This document shows, in pieces, positions 8,872 through 18,952 of a stretch of DNA of 64,000 nt. The stretch comes from Coccinella septempunctata (taxonomy: Eukaryota; Arthropoda; Insecta; Coleoptera; Coccinellidae). Within the stretch, counting starts at the first letter, position 1. Each line of letters opens with the position of its first letter. The DNA is taken from contig NC_058196.1 of NCBI RefSeq assembly GCF_907165205.1, positions 4,816,501 to 4,880,500 on the forward strand, written 5' to 3'. The position numbers and the translations under genes were made by a program. Below the pieces are notes generated by a model. That model did no database searches and had not been told where the DNA came from. It worked only from the letters and a program-made list of their open reading frames with translations.

Positions 8872-11800
8872 ATGGATGTCAACCGACTGAAAATCGACGA
8901 GCTTACGTGGGAGTTAGAGGCAAGAGGGTGCACTGTAGGACATGCCGTTCAGGATAAAAGAGCTCAACTGAGGAGGGCTATCCATTCCGAAATTCCGTTA
9001 ATACCAAGAGATGACATTGACCAGGCACAGGAAATTGGTGTTTGTGGTGCCAAGTTGTTCGACTTGATGGGAGAGATATGTGAGTTTGACTTTGTTAATA
9101 GAGACAATGAGTTACAGCGCATAAAGAGCCGGCTATTGTACGTTCAAGGCCGACTGAGAAGTCTATCTCCGGAAGCTGCCAGTCTACTTCACAAGAAAAG
9201 CGAGCTGGAACACTCCCTGAAGGTTGCTATGAGATTGCTGGAGAATACTCACTGGTTAGGTGGTATTCCAGGGAACCTGTCAGCCGGCACACCGTCGCTG
9301 ATTGACCAGGAATTACCGGAGTTCGCATCTAGACTTGGTCCAGGTTTGATTCCGTGTTCAAAAACCGTTGGAGATGCAGACTTGTTGAACTTGGGAGAAG
9401 AAGGTGACATATCCCGATCGACCACTCAGGATAACAGGCTGCAGCAAGACCGCCAAGAAGTTTGTAGGGTAATAAGCCAACAAATCGAACGTACTTTTTT
9501 GCAGAGTCGACCCTCATACAACCGACCGCCCGCCGATAACCTCCCATTTACCGTTGAACAATCTCTACCAACCGTCCAAACCGATGATGACCACAGACCG
9601 TTGATAACATCCCCTGAGTCCAGGCGATTAGCGAGGGAGTTTGCCGAATCAACAAGAAGAGTTTCCTTTGCGTCATCTCCTACCGTAACCGCTGGAGTGA
9701 GAGAAGTAGGAATCGAAGTATCAACGACCAAGGAAACCGAACTGACGACCGAAGATCCGTCGACGAAACCGCCGAAAACTACCAATTTTTCCGTTCCTAC
9801 TGTTCCTGTGTGGAAATGGAGCCTGACATTTGATGGGTCGACCAGTGTGACCTCGTTCCTGGAAGAGGCTGAGTATCTTGCCGAGGCTAGAAAGGTGAGC
9901 CACGAACAGATATTCGAGTCCATCTACGAGTTGTTACGTAAGGATGCAAGAGACTGGTACATTCCCCGAAGAGGCACATTCAGCGACTGGACAGATTTCA
10001 AGGACCAACTCCGAGAGGCCTTTCTTCCTCCTGATTACGAGGAGATTCTACTAGTGGAGATCAAGAAACGCACTCAAGGAACCGATGATCGACTCTTGTT
10101 GTATGTAACTCGAATGCAAAATCTGTTTCAGAAACTGACCGTAAAGCGACCGACCGAGGAAGAGCAGGTGAATATCATCAGACGACGTTTACTACCAGAA
10201 CTACAAACCGCCCTGGCCTTCCAACCGACTTCAACGATAGATGAACTGCTCCGTAAAGGAAAAGTTTTCGAATTGGTCAAATGGCAAACTTCTAACTATA
10301 CTTTGCCACCGATACAAAAAGGTCTCATCAACGAACCGCATCTTACTTTCCGAAATCCCTCACCGAACGTCCAACCGATCGGAATGCACCTCAGCACACT
10401 GTCCGGACCGTCCGATAAACCGAAACTTGTCCAAAACTCTACAGCACGTCAGAGACAAGATGAACCGAAGAATACCGTCCAACCGCCAACCGAACCCCAG
10501 TGCTGGAGATGTGGTGGTAAGGGCCATCTACGAGTACAGTGTAAATCGAAACCGATACTTTTCTGCTCTCGATGTGGTAAGAAGGGTGTAATGTCCAGAG
10601 ATTGTCAGTGTCCGTTACCGAGGAACTCACCAAAGCCGGGCATCCGTCAGTTCCAATCAACTCCATCCCCTGTTATTCCGAAGAAAACCTTTTCTGATAA
10701 CCGTCCTATAATTACTGTTCTTATAGGAGACAAGGAGTTCCAGGCACTATTGGACACCGGATCAACCAGGTCCTTCATCAGCAGTGAAGTGGCTGCTCAC
10801 TGCAAGGCCGCTAGAATAAATCCGAATTATGTTAGGGACGTTACCACCACCGTCGCTAACGGAAGTTCTATTCCGATTAAGGAAATGTACACAGCACAGG
10901 TTCAGGTTGGATCCGAAAATATTGAGGCTACGTGGTTGTTAGTTTCAGATTTACCGATCAGTATGGTTCTGGGAATGGATGTATTGAGAGCACACGACTT
11001 CTCCATCAATCTCCAAACCACCGAATGCTTTCTGAATGGCAGGACTCTAAAGGACAAGCCCATGACGCAGGAAAAGCAGAATCCGTTACCGTTACCGACC
11101 GAAGGAACCATATACCTGACCGAGGACAATGTAAGTTGCTCATGGTACAGGAGGAAATTGGCAGAGGTAAAATCGAATCCTATAGCGTTTCCGGACTACA
11201 GAATTGTGTCAGGAAAATTATACCGCCATTTTTGCGATTCCGATGAGTTTACAGAGCTAGAATTGGGAAATCCCTTTAAGTTATGTGTTCCGAAAGGTGA
11301 CCGAAGAGAAGTGCTTCTCGAAAACCACGACCGACCGACCGATGGACACTTGGGAATAGCAGAAACGAAATTTCGCATAGCCCGCAGCTACTATTGGCCA
11401 GGAATGTTCCGAGAAATTGCCCAATACGTCCGAAAATGTAGCAAGTGTCACCGATACAAGGTTCCACAGCAGAAACCGGCAAGGAATCATTCCTATGTGG
11501 TGGAAGAACCTTGTAAAAATGACAGATTCTCCAAACGGATGGAATTTAGGCCCATGAGAACAACTGTCCACCAAAGAGGTGTGTACCATGCTTCTAAGGA
11601 AGATGGAGTGAATTCCCCAAAGCAGGAGTCAATCGGAGACCCCAGAGCATTCTTGAACTTTGATAGGGAAATGCGTTCACCGAACGCCAAATTTTCAACC
11701 GAGAGTGCTAACAAGGAGGGAGAGGATCACACCAAACCGGATACCGAATCGCAAGTTGCTTACCATGTAACTAACCGTAACCGATTCACCGAAACTTTTA

Positions 11801-12111
11801 AATTTGTCCGAACTAGATTAACACGAGCCTTCGTCCAGCAAAGTCACTATAACCTACGTCGTAAGGACTTGCGTCATAGGATTGGAGACCAAGTGTACCG
11901 AAGAGAGCATCCCTTGTCTACTGCAGTGGAGTTAGTTGCCGCCAGATTGGCTCCGAAATACTCCGGACCGTATACCGTTGTAGACGTAGTCTCTCCTGTG
12001 GTGTATGACATCAAGGATGGCAGTGGTATGGTTGTTAGACACATCCACATAAAGGACCTGAAATCCCCTGGGATGGAAAGGTATATTACCGTTAAGAACC
12101 TGACCGAGTAA
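8872..12111 (+). CDS. Gypsy Gag-protease-integrase-ends fusion protein (no RT)
   Basis: This intact frame of 1,079 codons starts at an ATG. Residues 6-38 resemble a SAP-like helix-turn-helix; 60-130 are helical; 310-450 form the retrotransposon Gag domain (WKWSLTFDG ... DWYIPRRG). Zinc knuckles follow: C544-C547-H552-C557, then C565-C568-(V573)-C578, where the second has lost its His. The aspartic protease has LLDTGST (D628). From about 750 the chain jumps to the pre-integrase region and the H2C2 zinc finger (H819, H826, C856, C859). Only scraps of the catalytic core remain (NDRFSKRMEFRP, LNFDREMRSP) and no D,D,E triad. The C-terminal integrase SH3-like segment is at about 990-1055. A normal Gypsy Pol would carry some 500-600 residues of RT and RNase H after the protease. 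All the junctions keep frame. Homology calls are firm; whether the protein is made is inference. Confidence 0.9.
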   Translation: MDVNRLKIDELTWELEARGCTVGHAVQDKRAQLRRAIHSEIPLIPRDDIDQAQEIGVCGAKLFDLMGEICEFDFVNRDNELQRIKSRLLYVQGRLRSLSPEAASLLHKKSELEHSLKVAMRLLENTHWLGGIPGNLSAGTPSLIDQELPEFASRLGPGLIPCSKTVGDADLLNLGEEGDISRSTTQDNRLQQDRQEVCRVISQQIERTFLQSRPSYNRPPADNLPFTVEQSLPTVQTDDDHRPLITSPESRRLAREFAESTRRVSFASSPTVTAGVREVGIEVSTTKETELTTEDPSTKPPKTTNFSVPTVPVWKWSLTFDGSTSVTSFLEEAEYLAEARKVSHEQIFESIYELLRKDARDWYIPRRGTFSDWTDFKDQLREAFLPPDYEEILLVEIKKRTQGTDDRLLLYVTRMQNLFQKLTVKRPTEEEQVNIIRRRLLPELQTALAFQPTSTIDELLRKGKVFELVKWQTSNYTLPPIQKGLINEPHLTFRNPSPNVQPIGMHLSTLSGPSDKPKLVQNSTARQRQDEPKNTVQPPTEPQCWRCGGKGHLRVQCKSKPILFCSRCGKKGVMSRDCQCPLPRNSPKPGIRQFQSTPSPVIPKKTFSDNRPIITVLIGDKEFQALLDTGSTRSFISSEVAAHCKAARINPNYVRDVTTTVANGSSIPIKEMYTAQVQVGSENIEATWLLVSDLPISMVLGMDVLRAHDFSINLQTTECFLNGRTLKDKPMTQEKQNPLPLPTEGTIYLTEDNVSCSWYRRKLAEVKSNPIAFPDYRIVSGKLYRHFCDSDEFTELELGNPFKLCVPKGDRREVLLENHDRPTDGHLGIAETKFRIARSYYWPGMFREIAQYVRKCSKCHRYKVPQQKPARNHSYVVEEPCKNDRFSKRMEFRPMRTTVHQRGVYHASKEDGVNSPKQESIGDPRAFLNFDREMRSPNAKFSTESANKEGEDHTKPDTESQVAYHVTNRNRFTETFKFVRTRLTRAFVQQSHYNLRRKDLRHRIGDQVYRREHPLSTAVELVAARLAPKYSGPYTVVDVVSPVVYDIKDGSGMVVRHIHIKDLKSPGMERYITVKNLTE

Positions 12112-12345
12112 TTTTCCAATTTGAAAATCCGAGAAGGCTACGTCTCCATACCGAAATGGTGGATGCGCCAACCGACAGCTATAAATTACCGTTCGAGTAT
12201 ATCAGGTCATGAAAAAACGCCGAGGTCAACAACCTCGCAGCTTTCACAGGCTGAGACCGACATTAAGAAATACCGCAACGATACCCAAGGGGGTTGAAAG
12301 AAAAATAAAACTTCGTTTTATTTTTTTGCCGACGAAGGAGGGGGA
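12112..12345 (+). other. Gypsy 3' non-coding region and polypurine tract
   Basis: This is a non-coding segment after the stop of the long ORF. It ends in gaaggaggggga (12334-12345), a polypurine tract directly before the TGTGACGAGG that begins the 3' LTR. This fixes the LTR start and the primer for plus-strand DNA synthesis. No env-like ORF fits here. Confidence 0.85.
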
Positions 12346-13197
12346 TGTGACGAGGCAGATTTTGCCCCGTCACGAAAAGGAAATTTCTTCACTTATACTT
12401 GCATAATTAGACCTATCAACCGAAATATTTTCGAAGAAAACCGTTATGTTATCATAGGGGGGTCTTTACCGATTGATATATTATGTCATTGTTTTCCGCC
12501 GACCAGTCCCATATTTGTAGCGGAGACCGTATTTGTCTTTTGTTTTCAGAATTCGTATATTTTATAATTATTTCTGTTCAACCGTACATTTTCTGAGTCG
12601 AGAGCGGTTTTTCAACTTGTTCAGTTTTTCCTTCTCTTCAGTTGTTTCTGTCTCTTTCCGAGCCGGCTGATTGACCGGGCAATATGAGTGCAGCCAATGG
12701 TTAAATGAGTTACCGATAGTGGGGACAGTTTTTCCGAGGAGTGGTACTTCTTCGAGCCCTGCGCGGAAGGTCAAGAGCGAGGTCAGTGGAGATCGAGCTG
12801 CCGAGAAAAGTGCGTAAGGTGTTATTACCGTGAGTTGGAAATTACGTCAAGAAGTTTGAAAGTTTAAGGCAAGTCACTTGTAGCATTATTGTTCCTTTCG
12901 TAGTGCATACCTGAGGGCTGTTTTCCGCTTTCTTTCGTATGTTGGACTGGCCGAGAATACTTACTAACCGTTTAAACTTTACCTAGTGATCGTAGACTGT
13001 GTAGAGTGCCGGCCATCTGTGTCCGTGCGACCGCCGTGGGGTCCCCGTAGGACTTGGTGTTCCTACCGTATTTTTGGTGCTTATTTTGTTAATAGATTAC
13101 CAACTTCCGACCGATCAAGTTACAGGTTGACAGCTCCTTCCGACCTGCTGTCTGACTGGCAGCCATTTTGAGGACCACAGAGATAGAGAGAGAGACA

Positions 13198-13338
13198 GCA
13201 CTGCAATTGGACTGAGACCATCCACGGTACCGATTTCCGCCGACAGAGGGTAACAGAGAGAGAGAGACAAGGAGAGAGAGACAGGGTGCACTGCCATTCG
13301 ACTGAGACCAGCCACTGTCCCGATTTCCGCCGACAGAA
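13198..13338 (+). repeat. 90-bp period duplication in the Gypsy LTR
   Basis: About 51 bp starting gcactgc and ending at the gccgacaga block occurs at 13198-13248 and again at 13288-13338, separated by GA-rich (gagaga) sequence. The copies differ at several positions. Confidence 0.85.
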
Positions 13339-13372
13339 GGAGTGACTTGCCAGGATCTCAACAGACCGTAAC

Positions 13373-13465
13373 TACCGTCTATTTCCACCGTACTCCTCGG
13401 GAGTGACCGAACAAAATTTAACCGTATTTACCGTCTATTTCAACCGTATTCTCCTGGAGAGACCG
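13373..13465 (+). repeat. 56-bp period duplication in the Gypsy LTR
   Basis: taccgtctatttc and the following ~24 bp (gag-rich, ending gaccg) occur at 13373 and 13429. The second copy marks the exact point where 5' LTR homology starts. Confidence 0.8.
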
Positions 13466-13882
13466 TGTTTCATCAGCCGCCCCCACGCTGACCAGGACGC
13501 CGGTTGACATCAATATTTGTTGAGACTTGTACATTTCTGTATATAATTTAATCCAGTAGGAATAAAGGACTAATCATTTATTTTGTTGCCAGTTATTTTT
13601 GCCAGTGAGAGACAGTTCCCTAAATCAGTTAGAACTAGGTTTTCGTCAGAAGAGGTAGGTACTCTTTTTGAACGATTAAAAACCGTCAGAAAGCAGAGAC
13701 AAAGAAGACGCTACCACCCTAGTTTTCACTGCTACCCTTCTCCACTGATCATTCAAGTCTACCCGGGCTTTCTGATTTTTGGAGATTCTGTGAGAGACGT
13801 GGGGTTTCACTGATTGCCCCACTGGCGCCCGAGCAAAGGTAAGGAGCGTCCAGGGTGAGAGAAAAAGAAAAAGCCCATCACA

Positions 13883-14303
13883 CGAGTTGACTTCGAGGAG
13901 CTCTCTGGAGTGCAATTCTCTATGGAATCATCAACTGTTTTCTTTGGTGGAATCAACAAAGTAAGTTTTGTACACTCCATATCCTAAGACAGTAGTAGGA
14001 CACCATGATTTTCAGGCAGAGGAGCAAATAGGTCATTTTGGGGGGGTCAAACCTCTTGCTCATTTTTGACCAAAAAAATCAAGATTTTCTAAATTGAGTT
14101 TGTGTGCTAGGATGGAAGCCTTATCAACGCTGATAACAAAACCTGAAATCTTAAATAGATCAGACGAATATAACAGGAGATATCGCACATCGAAATTTGC
14201 ACTTTTTGAAAAATGCTATTTCCAAGATGAACATCTAAACGGAGAGAGATAGGCTTTCGGGAATGCTTGCAATAGATTCAGGGTATGCGAGAACCCATAT
14301 CTT
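13883..14303 (+). repeat. Partial satellite monomer between Gypsy and the Jockey/LTR insertion
   Basis: About 420 bp matches the 493-bp satellite, starting within the cgagttgacttcgagg block right after the Gypsy LTR and ending in agaacccatatctt. It carries the diagnostic variant gaacatctaaacggagagag, close to that of monomers near 34.86, 37.3, 49.9 and 50.4 kb, rather than the more common gaaaatctaaacggaggg. It includes the donor/acceptor pair seen across the array. Confidence 0.93.
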
Positions 14304-14480
14304 TGTAGGATTCACATAAAAGTTGTAAATAAATGTTGTCGTGCATGGAAGACTTTAGAAATTCGGACTTTCCGAAGTCTTTTCGTTGTTGAAAATATGG
14401 TCCAGCTTTGCGCCTTGAAACAAAACAGATTTCTATAGAAATCTGTTTCCTATAGAAACAATAGATAACTATTGTCGAAG
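14304..14480 (+). other. Left LTR-like remnant with a cluster of palindromes
   Basis: The satellite stops and TGTAGGATT begins. A segment 5 kb away ends AACTACA (19538), so the two could be the halves of an LTR with TGTAG...CTACA ends, split by the Jockey element. Within the segment are nested inverted repeats at about 14349-14386, a perfect 26-bp palindrome at 14423-14448, and a 7-bp-arm hairpin at 14458-14475. Alternatively this is simply the 5' untranslated region of the Jockey element. Confidence 0.4.
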
Positions 14481-14839
14481 TGTCACAGTGCCGTAAAAGA
14501 GAAAGCGGAGGTGAAAGTGCCCACTAACCAAGCTACGGAATATTTGATTCCGTCTGTGAAGTTTGTGTAGGTTCTATATTTGTTATCGGAATTTTAATTC
14601 GTTAACATTTTCAAAGTTGGTGTTCATCCTAAGTGTCCAGAGAATTTTTTTTTTCTCGTTGGTACTGCAGAAAACATCAGGTGAGCTTATTTTTCGTATC
14701 TCTTTTCTGATTTTTATCATAGCGTATAAAACATTCGGCTTTATACCATAGTTTTATATTAGACTATTTCAGTGAAGATTTCTGAATATTTTATTATTTT
14801 CAAATTGTTTGATATTTTGAGATTTTTTATTATAAAACC
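14481..14839 (+). other. Leader region before Jockey ORF1
   Basis: This AT-rich untranslated stretch leads to the ATG at 14840. Nothing recognisable is coded here; a short open frame at 14563-14751 is T-rich and has no motif. Part may belong to the LTR-like remnant to its left. Confidence 0.5.
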
Positions 14840-16233
14840 ATGTCGGAAACCTCAGATAATGAGGGTTCCTACATGGAAGCGACCGATGCTGAAGAGTTCA
14901 GCGAAGGCGAACACGAGGAGCTTGTAAAGCTCAGAGAAGAAAATGGGCAGTTGAAAGCTCAAATAGTCAAACTGACTGAAACTGTGTCACAGTTGGTCGG
15001 TGAGATGCGCCTCTTGAGGGAGGAAATGACCCGCAATAATATGACGAAATCTCCCACTTACGCCGCAATCACAAAGCCGGTAGCGGGTTCCAAGAATAAT
15101 TCCCTTATAGGAATTGTTTCACAACCCGAAACAAGGAAAAATGATTCAACGCAGGTCGCGAAGGCCCCAAACGCGCCCCCAACTAAACGCGCGCGAAAAG
15201 AAAGCTCCTCTTCTGATGAGGAGACTGTCAAGAAGGCAACGGAAGTGCCTAAAAGAGATAAAATTCCACCCATCACGATGATGGGCACCTCAGATTGGGT
15301 AGAGATATCTAAAGCTCTCTACACAAAAAGGATAAATTACAACCGTGCAACTACTGTTAAAGACGGTATAAAAATCATCGCGTCAACCGTAGATGATTTT
15401 AGAAAAATCACTTCATTCTTCGAGCAGCATGGTAAAGAATTTTTTACCTACCAAATGGAGGAGGAGAAGAAGATATATGCCGTTATTAGGCATTTACCAA
15501 TCGACGCTGATATTGCGTTGATTAAGGACGACCTGATATTCCAGGGAATATCAGACGCTGAGGTGTCCAGAATGACATCGAACAAGACAAAGAAGGCAAT
15601 ACCTCTTTACCTGGTTAAAACCCAGAAAAAGGAAATCTTCGAAGTGAAGCGACTCTACAATCTCTGTATTGTGGTTGAACATAAAAAGAGGCCTGAAAGT
15701 CCAAGCCAGTGCTTTAGATGCCAAAGGTACGGACATGCACAAAACAAATGCTCCTTCCCGTGGAGATGCGTGAAGTGCTCAGGAAGTCATAGCAGCAATG
15801 ACTGCACACTCACCAGAAAAGGTGAAGAGAGAAATGCCACATGCGTCTTATGTGGAGAAGAGGGCCATCCAGCTAGCTACAAAGGATGTAGCGAGTTCAA
15901 GTTGGTGACCAGAAAGAAAATTCCCGAAAATCAGTTGAACAGAAAAAGAAGGTAACAAAAACAACTTCTGAACAAAAAATTCAGGATGTAGCGAAGACCC
16001 AACCTACAGAGCAGGAAAAGAAGAGGGAAACTCTAAAACCCGTCCAGAAAAAAGAAGGACAGAAAAAACTTACAATGAAACAGGCTGTGAACAGCCAACA
16101 GGAGAAGAAAAAGATATCTGAATCAGCCGATGATTTAGATATCTTCACGGAAAAAATTTTCAACAAGATAATGTTGAAAATTGAGAGGGAAATGGAGAAA
16201 AAACTCCAAGCATTATTCAGTAAACTGAATTAA
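14840..16233 (+). pseudogene. Jockey ORF1 (nucleic-acid-binding Gag-like protein), one frameshift
   Basis: The first frame runs 371 codons from an ATG: acidic N-terminus, leucine-heptad coiled coil (about 26-66), basic Ser/Lys-rich linker, and a PRE_C2HC-type domain (about 150-285). Three zinc knuckles start at CFRCQRYGH (C291, C294, H299, C304) and end with CVLCGEEGH. It stops at 15953-15955, but the frame one base back is open from before that point to 16233 and gives a Lys/Glu-rich tail ending LQALFSKLN, typical of a complete ORF1 end. A one-base slip in the A-run at 15943-15947 is the simplest explanation. The product would bind element RNA. The final TAA overlaps the ORF2 ATG (TAATG, 16231-16235). 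Confidence 0.85.
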
Positions 16234-18952
16234 TGGACCTTACGGATATTAGGAAGAAATCCCTCAAGATAATCTCGTGGAACATAAACGGGATCAACAC
16301 TCGGAAAGCCGAGATAGAACAAATAATATCAGAAAGACAACCTGATATTATAGCCCTACAGGAAACAAGAATAAACCGGAACAGAAGACTGAATTTCATG
16401 AATTATGAAACATATAGATGTGACAGAATTACAAACACCGGAGGAGGAGTAGCAATATTGGTGAGAACAGATCTGAAACACTACTTTAAAAGTAGATCCG
16501 ACGAAACACAAGGAAAAACAGAAAAAGTGACGATTGTTGCCGAATTAAATCGGCAAAGAGTCGAAATAACCTCGGCGTATAAGCCACCACAAAACAATCT
16601 ATTGGAAGAAGAGATAAACAACATGTTGGAAGGATCAAACCCGAAAATCTCCATCGGAGATTTCAACTGTAAATCCCCATTATGGAATAGCATAACAGAG
16701 AATAGAAATGGCAAAAAACTCAAGGATTTCGCCGAAAAACAAAATGCCATAGTTATTGGACCAGAGCTACCGACATATCTTGCTTTTGGAAGAGGAATAC
16801 CAGATGTAATAGATATCGCGATATTGAAAAATATAACTCAAGAATTCTCGATTGAAACTTTGGAAGATGGAACCTCAAACCACAATCCCGTGGAATTGAC
16901 AATTGGAGAAGAACCAAGAGAAAATCTGCTGGAAATAAGAGAATAACTAATTGGACTAAATACAGCCATTTAATACAATCGGAAATAACAGAAATTCCAA
17001 CAATAAGCACTCCAGACGATTTGGAATGTGCGGTTGATAAACTGGAAGAGATTATATTGAAAGCTTACGAAAAAAGCACGAGAAGAGTGAAGAGACCAGC
17101 ACCAAGTCATCCGCATGGCGATACGCCTAAAGAAGTAAAAGATCTTATACAAGAAAATCGAAGACTTAGAAGAATATACAGGATGAACAAAAATGATCTA
17201 AATAGAAGGAACCTCAACCGACATAGCCAAGTTCTGAAAAATGCTCTGAAAGATCTAAGAACAAGAAGATGGAACAAAAGGGTTCAAGAACTGAATACAA
17301 TCGATCATTCTGCATGGAGAATGCAAAAAAGCCTACGAGGAGAAAAGACTAAAATTCCACCCCTACACGGAGAAAGGGGAATGGCTTATACCAATACTGA
17401 TAAGGCAGATGCATTGGCGGACTCGATCGAACGAGAATCGAGAATAAATTACAGGATAGACGACGATAATGAAGATTTGGAAGAACTGGTTGAAGAAAAT
17501 GATGAAGAAATGGATGAATTACCAGCGACTGCTGAAATAGACAAGCCAACATCGCCAAATGAAATCAGGGAAATAATTAGAAGTTTGAAGAAGAGGAAAG
17601 CACCCGGAAGCGATAAAATAACGAATGTTATGTTAAAGAAATTACCTAGAAAAGGTATAGCCGCTCTAACAAATATCGCGAATGGAATTATGAGGACAGA
17701 ACACTACCCAGAAAAATGGAAAACAGCAGAAGTCATAGTATTCAATAAACCATTCAAAGAGAAGAAGTTTCCACAAAACTACAGACCGATAAGTCTACTG
17801 TCGGCGTTAGGAAAAGTAGTAGAAAGAATTATCGCCACGAGGCTAAATGAGGAAACCGAAAATCTGGAACTAATTCCACCAGAACAGTTCGGATTCAGAA
17901 GAGAGCATTCAACAGAACAACAATTATTAAGGCTCACAGAGTACATAACAGAGGGATTTCAAAATAAACAAGCTACAGGTCTTATTTTACTAGACGTCGC
18001 CAGAGCATTCGACAGAGTATGGCATGAAGGATTAATATATAAGATGAGATGTGCTGGATATTCGATCAAAATATGCAAGTTGATCAGGAATTATCTCAAA
18101 AATAGAAGATTTTGCGTAAAAGTGGGAGGAGAATGCTCCTCAACAAGAGATATAGAGGCTGGAGTACCCCAAGGATCAGTACTTGGGCCACTTCTGTACA
18201 ACATATACATCCACGATATTCCGAAAAATCCAAGAACCATGCTAACGTTATATGCTGACGACACAGGCATAGCAACTCGACACCGAAACCCTGAAATAAT
18301 AGAACGAGTTCTACAAGAGTCGATTGACGAAACAAATGACTGGTGCATAAAGTGGAAAATCAAGCTCAATGGACAAAAGAGCCAAGCAATATTACTACAG
18401 AAGAGAAGACTGCGACCCACAACGAAACTGGATGTTGACGGCGAAGAAATCGACTGGAAAAATGAAGCCAAATATTTAGGAATAACACTTGACGAAGGAC
18501 TTACTTGGAAAAGTCATATCAAACAAGCAATCGACAAAACGAAAGCAGCGATGAATAGACTCTATCCTCTGATAGGAAGAAGAAGCCACATGTCGAAAGA
18601 GACAAAATTGAAGATAATCAAAGCCGTTGCTAGGCCTCAACTGACTTATGGATCAGTTGCCTGGGGTTTCGCGGCAAAGAGCCATATCAAAAGAATTCAG
18701 TCCACTGGAAACAAGCTGCTACGATGTGCAATAGATGCACCTTGGTTTGTCAGAAATAGACAGATTTATAAGGACCTGAAATGGGAATCCATAACGGAAT
18801 TCATGAACAGAAAAGCAGAGAAATTATTCGAAACAGCGAAAAACCATCCGAATCAAGAACTCAGGAGACTAGTGGACTACGACCCAGAGGAAGACAAAAG
18901 GAGAATGCGAATTTACCGAAGGAGACCAAGAGATCAATTAAAAAGAGATTAA
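16233..18952 (+). pseudogene. Jockey ORF2 (APE endonuclease + reverse transcriptase), one frameshift
   Basis: The APE-type endonuclease occupies the first 237 codons: SWNINGI (N17), QET (E44), GDFNCKSPLWN and SNHNPV (215-220), where the family norm is SDHxPV, so the Asp before the catalytic His is Asn. The frame stops at 16944-16946, but the frame one base back is open from about 16943 (ITNWTKYSHL) through 18952. That part carries the reverse transcriptase: FGFRREHST, DVARAFDRVWH, GVPQGSVLGPLLYNIY and YADD (18251-18262). A Jockey-type C-terminal region with APWFVRN follows. No RNase H domain is seen, as usual for the clade. The enzyme nicks target DNA and copies element RNA in place. With the frameshift this copy is probably inactive. 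Confidence 0.9.

Larger units (their letters stand above)
8227..13882 (+). mobile_element. Gypsy-type element lacking RT, RNase H and integrase core
   Basis: Order: partial 5' LTR (8227-8674), tRNA-Lys-type primer-binding site (8677-8694), leader, one long ORF (8872-12111), short 3' region, polypurine tract (12334-12345), and a 1,537-bp 3' LTR (12346-13882) that abuts satellite DNA. The two LTRs, where both exist, differ by about 14 substitutions and one 6-bp indel in 448 bp (about 3 percent), so the copy is older than the adjoining BEL. The ORF has protease and integrase ends but no polymerase, so the element cannot replicate by itself and would need a helper. The word ACCG is unusually frequent across coding and non-coding parts. 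Confidence 0.88.
12346..13882 (+). repeat. Gypsy 3' LTR, 1,537 bp
   Basis: It begins TGTGACG after the polypurine tract and ends CATCACA against satellite (cgagttgac...). Its last 454 bp match the 5' LTR. A hairpin (11-bp arms, one mismatch) lies at 12347-12373. AATAAA is at 13561-13566. The U3 part carries two internal duplications listed separately. It is unusually long for a Gypsy LTR. The insertion point falls within the satellite string ttttcgagttgac, so cgag or a sub-part could be the target duplication, but its partner is lost with the 5' end. Confidence 0.88.

Noticed and set aside
9329..12171. Several 60-165 codon minus-strand frames opposite the Gypsy ORF
   Set aside because: They are shadows of the long plus-strand ORF and carry no recognisable domain.
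12112..12345. env-like third ORF of the Gypsy element
   Set aside because: Only about 230 bp lie between the ORF stop and the LTR, and the short frame at 12209-12406 runs into the LTR without signal peptide or membrane segment.
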